Origin: Dethiobacter sp.
Lineage (GTDB): Bacteria > Bacillota_D > Dethiobacteria > Dethiobacterales > Dethiobacteraceae
Reading direction: 5' to 3'
Assembly (NCBI GenBank): GCA_018333395.1
Contig: JAGXSQ010000107.1
Span: 1-8,630, forward strand
Length of the DNA: 8,630 bases
The stretch's first letter is position 1. The number at the start of each line of letters is the position of its first letter. Under the pieces are notes generated by a model. That model saw nothing but the letters and a program-made list of their open reading frames with translations. It made no database searches and was not told the origin of the DNA. Positions 6,944 to 8,630 of the stretch are shown piece by piece. A program made the position numbers and the translations under genes.

Positions 6944-7969
6944 TTAGCGAAACTGCCGCAGCATACGCACATCGTTGACAAAAAAGAGGCGCAAGTCGTC
7001 AAGACCATATTTGAGCATGGCAATCCGCTCCACACCCATTCCAAAGGCGAAGCCGGTATATTCTTCCGGATCATAGCCCGACATCTCCAAAACATGCGGG
7101 TTAACCATCCCCGCGCCGAGGATCTCAACCCAGCCGCTATCCTTACAAACGCGACAGCCCTTTCCGCCGCACATCACACAAGCGATATCTACTTCCGCGC
7201 TCGGCTCCGTGAAGGGGAAGAAGCTAGGACGCAACCGTACCTGCTGCTGCGGTCCAAACATCTGCTGGGCAAAAAGTAACAATGTCCCTTTCAGGTCAGC
7301 AAGAGAAATCTCTCTGTCAATGACAAGCCCCTCCACCTGATGGAACATGGGAGAGTGGGTAGCGTCATCGTCCCGACGATACACTTTGCCCGGAGCAATG
7401 ATGCGCACAGGAATACGTGGCGCCATTTTTTCCATCGTCCTCACCTGCACCGGTGAGGTGTGGGTACGCAACAAAACATCAGGTTTTATGTAAAATGAAT
7501 CCTGCATCTCCCGGGCCGGGTGTTCCTTAGGCATGTTGAGGGCCTCAAAATTATAATAATCAGTCTCGATTTCCGGACCTTCAACAATAGTGAACCCCAA
7601 CCCGATAAAAATTTCCGCGATCTCTTCCAGTACCAAAGTCAACGGATGCAAATGTCCCAACCCCACCCTGCGCCCAGGCAGGGTGACATCTACCTGTTCG
7701 CTGGCAGCCAGCCTTTTCCGGTCTTCATTTTTCAGTGCACTCTCCCGGGCAGCAATTGCAGCGGTCATCTCATCTCGCAGGCGATTAGCCAGACTGCCTA
7801 CTATGGGGCGTTCTTCCGGAGAAAGCTGCCCCATCCCGCGCAGGATAGCGGTAATCTCTCCCTTTTTTCCCAAGTAGTGCACCTGGACGAGTTTTAATTT
7901 TTCCAGCGTAGCAGCAGCCTCAATTTCCGCCCTAGCCTTCTCAGCCATGACCTGCAGTCTTTCCTGCAA
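6944..7969 (-). CDS. pheS: Phenylalanyl-tRNA synthetase alpha subunit
   Basis: PheS is the class II catalytic subunit that activates phenylalanine with ATP and transfers it to the 2'-OH of tRNA-Phe. The 341 residues agree with about 344 in B. subtilis. An N-terminal coiled coil with [11 protein letters not shown] and [13 protein letters not shown] leads to motif 1 ([10 protein letters not shown], near 110), motif 2 ([23 protein letters not shown]), the cysteine-containing [17 protein letters not shown] loop, [12 protein letters not shown] and motif 3 ([13 protein letters not shown]). I chose TTG 7969 because AAAGGAG lies 10 bases upstream and the N-terminus then aligns with B. subtilis PheS. 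An in-frame GTG/ATG-type start further upstream (8023) would translate through the Shine-Dalgarno and terminator T-tract; ATG 7948 would give a slightly short protein and remains possible. It follows a terminator-bearing leader and precedes pheT. Confidence 0.97.
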   Translation of the reverse strand: MQERLQVMAEKARAEIEAAATLEKLKLVQVHYLGKKGEITAILRGMGQLSPEERPIVGSLANRLRDEMTAAIAARESALKNEDRKRLAASEQVDVTLPGRRVGLGHLHPLTLVLEEIAEIFIGLGFTIVEGPEIETDYYNFEALNMPKEHPAREMQDSFYIKPDVLLRTHTSPVQVRTMEKMAPRIPVRIIAPGKVYRRDDDATHSPMFHQVEGLVIDREISLADLKGTLLLFAQQMFGPQQQVRLRPSFFPFTEPSAEVDIACVMCGGKGCRVCKDSGWVEILGAGMVNPHVLEMSGYDPEEYTGFAFGMGVERIAMLKYGLDDLRLFFVNDVRMLRQFR

Positions 7970-7979
7970 ACTTCTCCAA

Positions 7980-7986
7980 CTCCTTT
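7980..7986 (-). promoter_or_regulatory. pheS ribosome binding site deciding the TTG start
   Basis: AAAGGAG on the minus strand ends 10 bases before TTG 7969. It is the only strong Shine-Dalgarno between the terminator and pheS and argues for TTG initiation over the longer frame. Confidence 0.65.
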
Positions 7987-7992
7987 GCGCTG

Positions 7993-8004
7993 TCCTGATC
8001 AGGA
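7993..8004. repeat. Perfect 12-base palindrome between terminator and pheS RBS
   Basis: TCCTGATCAGGA is fully self-complementary. It begins at the last T of the upstream terminator tract and ends six bases before the pheS ribosome binding site. It could be an operator for a dimeric regulator or a small mRNA/DNA hairpin; no known site is recognised. Confidence 0.45.
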
Positions 8005-8031
8005 AAAAAATAACGTCCCGCACCGGGGACG
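8004..8031 (-). terminator. Intrinsic terminator / possible attenuator before pheS
   Basis: On the minus strand CGTCCC (8031-8026), a six-base loop and GGGACG (8019-8014) form a perfect stem, followed by TTATTTTTTT (8013-8004). It lies 18 bases after the YqzL-like stop and 34 bases before the pheS start. No other promoter is visible between it and pheS, so pheST transcription from the promoter at 8207-8179 must read through it. This makes regulated attenuation plausible. The conserved T-box sequence (AGGGTGGNACCGCG) is not present. Confidence 0.75.
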
Positions 8032-8049
8032 ATAGTCTGAATACTGCGG

Positions 8050-8139
8050 TTATAGCAAAAACTTTTGTTTGTAAAGCAGATACGCCATCACCGAACCAGT
8101 CCGCTCAAAGATCCTCCAGAAAATATCAGCGCTGTGCAA
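8050..8139 (-). CDS. YqzL-like micro-protein in the pheST leader
   Basis: A 29-codon frame opens with TTG at 8139 and ends with TAA. Its core, [18 protein letters not shown] (residues 7-24), closely resembles the YqzL family of very small Firmicutes proteins as I remember it (pattern F-W-K-V-F-x-x-T-G-x-x-x-x-Y-L-L-x-K). Function is unknown for the family. B. subtilis yqzL lies beside era and recO, not pheS. AAAGGGG is placed eight bases before the TTG, an ideal spacing, and an extended -10 promoter begins 40 bases upstream. An in-frame GTG at 8148 overlaps that Shine-Dalgarno and is unlikely. Three Phe codons (7, 11 and 27), one of them three codons before the stop, and the terminator 18 bases downstream allow a second role as a leader peptide sensing Phe-tRNA; that role is inference. 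Being so short, it is easily missed by gene callers. Confidence 0.72.
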   Translation of the reverse strand: MHSADIFWRIFERTGSVMAYLLYKQKFLL

Positions 8140-8147
8140 TTTAAACA

Positions 8148-8154
8148 CCCCTTT
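8148..8154 (-). promoter_or_regulatory. Ribosome binding site of the YqzL-like ORF
   Basis: AAAGGGG lies eight bases before TTG 8139. It supports active translation of the micro-ORF and decides its start. Confidence 0.65.
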
Positions 8155-8178
8155 AGTTTCTGGAATGGGACTGCTTAA

Positions 8179-8207
8179 ATTATAGCATACCAGAAGCGCT
8201 CCGACAA
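8179..8207 (-). promoter_or_regulatory. Extended -10 sigma-A promoter for the yqzL-pheST(-zapA-cvpA) unit
   Basis: On the minus strand TTGTCG (8207-8202) is followed after exactly 17 bases by a perfect TATAAT (8184-8179), preceded by TGC to give an extended TGnTATAAT. The predicted transcript start is near 8172, giving about 33 bases of leader before the YqzL-like TTG. No comparable promoter is seen before pheT, zapA or cvpA, so this one probably drives the whole unit. Confidence 0.78.
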
Positions 8208-8224
8208 GGAAAACACACGTTTTT

Positions 8225-8630
8225 TTAGCAGCGCCTCTGTCTGGCCGCCTCGAAAAAAATTACCGACATAGCGACAGCTGCGTTTAAAGACTCCACACCG
8301 CCGGATAGCGGGATAGCTACCTTGTGGCTGGCAACAGCCAGAACTTCCGCAGAAAGTCCGGCACCCTCGTTGCCGACTACTATTGAGCAGGGCAAGCGCC
8401 AGTCAAAAAAATGATACGGGAAAACCGCTAATCTTTCTTGCCGGAAACTCCTCCATAATCGTCCGTATCTCCTCCCGATAATTTGCCGGCAGTCATGACA
8501 GCCCCAAGCAGCCTGCTGACACTGCAGCCACAAAGCTGGGAATTTTGGCTTGGTGGTGACAGTAAATGTGTCCGGGCCCGGCCTGAAAACGCACGACTGG
8601 TTCGGTCTTTTGCAGCGCTATTTGGTTATA
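8225..8630 (-). pseudogene. TrmH/SpoU-family RNA 2'-O-methyltransferase, broken and cut by window
   Basis: SpoU/TrmH enzymes methylate the ribose 2'-OH of rRNA or tRNA using SAM bound in a knotted C-terminal fold. The last 55 residues are intact, with the SAM-loop signature VVGNEGAGLS and the IPLSGGVESLNAAVAM...EAARQR motif, ending in TAA at 8225. Upstream the frame breaks. The part that fits the family spacing (REEIRTIMEEFPARK and flanks, 8492-8406) is in another frame. It joins the C-terminus only if one T is removed from the T7 run at 8411-8405, and it is preceded by an in-frame TGA at 8495-8493. A TTG at 8533 could open a 102-codon frame into the intact motifs, but its first 45 residues do not look like the family. 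The N-terminal motif lies beyond the window. Likely a pseudogene; sequencing error at the homopolymer is an alternative for the shift, but not for the TGA. A TrmH-family gene upstream of pheS is a common Firmicutes arrangement. Confidence 0.65.

Noticed and set aside
7094..7897. Plus-strand frames opposite pheS (61-125 codons)
   Set aside because: pheS motifs occupy the minus strand throughout; the plus frames are shadows without translation signals.
8005..8224. T-box riboswitch upstream of pheS
   Set aside because: Expected for Firmicutes pheST, but the AGGGTGGNACCGCG antiterminator consensus is absent and the leader before the terminator is largely taken by the YqzL-like ORF.
8496..8630. 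Plus-strand frame from ATG 8495 running off the right edge (ends ...RLVRSFAALFGY)
   Set aside because: It looks protein-like, but it has no Shine-Dalgarno, is antisense to methyltransferase remnants, and too little is in the window to support a gene.
1..8630. CRISPR arrays, IS ends, tRNA genes, prophage or toxin-antitoxin modules
   Set aside because: No direct-repeat/spacer pattern, transposase, terminal inverted repeats, tRNA-like cloverleaf with conserved bases, or small toxin/antitoxin pair was found on either strand.

Overview
The window looks like chromosome from a Gram-positive, probably spore-forming member of the Firmicutes (Clostridia or Peptococcaceae-like). The evidence is the gene order pheS-pheT-zapA-cvpA-mutS2, which extends the arrangement known from Bacillus subtilis, together with strong purine-rich ribosome binding sites, several TTG/GTG starts and a YqzL-type micro-protein. 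The species cannot be named from the sequence alone. No rRNA, tRNA, CRISPR array, insertion sequence or phage gene is visible.

Layout, read along the minus strand from the right edge. (1) 8630-8225: the 3' part of a TrmH/SpoU-type RNA methyltransferase gene. Its C-terminal SAM-binding motifs are intact, but a nonsense codon and a one-base homopolymer shift interrupt it, so it looks like a pseudogene. (2) 8207-7970: a compact regulatory leader with an extended -10 promoter, a 29-codon YqzL-like micro-ORF not obvious to gene callers, and a rho-independent terminator just before pheS. (3) 7969-4515: pheS and pheT, the two subunits of phenylalanyl-tRNA synthetase, 17 bases apart. (4) 4451-3628: zapA (FtsZ-ring factor) and cvpA (membrane protein), overlapping by ATGA. 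(5) 2289-1: mutS2, cut by the left edge just before its natural end.

Between cvpA and mutS2, where B. subtilis has polX, lies a two-gene unit on the opposite strand (2455-3679): a glutamine-rich, probably coiled-coil protein of unknown function, then a DUF421/YetF-type membrane protein. Its 3' end converges on cvpA and overlaps it by 52 bases; its 5' end diverges from mutS2 across a 165-base region.

The minus-strand genes are housekeeping: Phe-tRNA charging, division-ring assembly, an envelope protein and a ribosome-rescue/anti-recombination ATPase. The places most worth a second look are the pheST leader (YqzL micro-ORF plus terminator), the inverted DUF421/Gln-rich cassette, the broken methyltransferase gene, and the altered nuclease motif in the MutS2 Smr domain. 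No clear new multi-gene defence or mobile system is visible.
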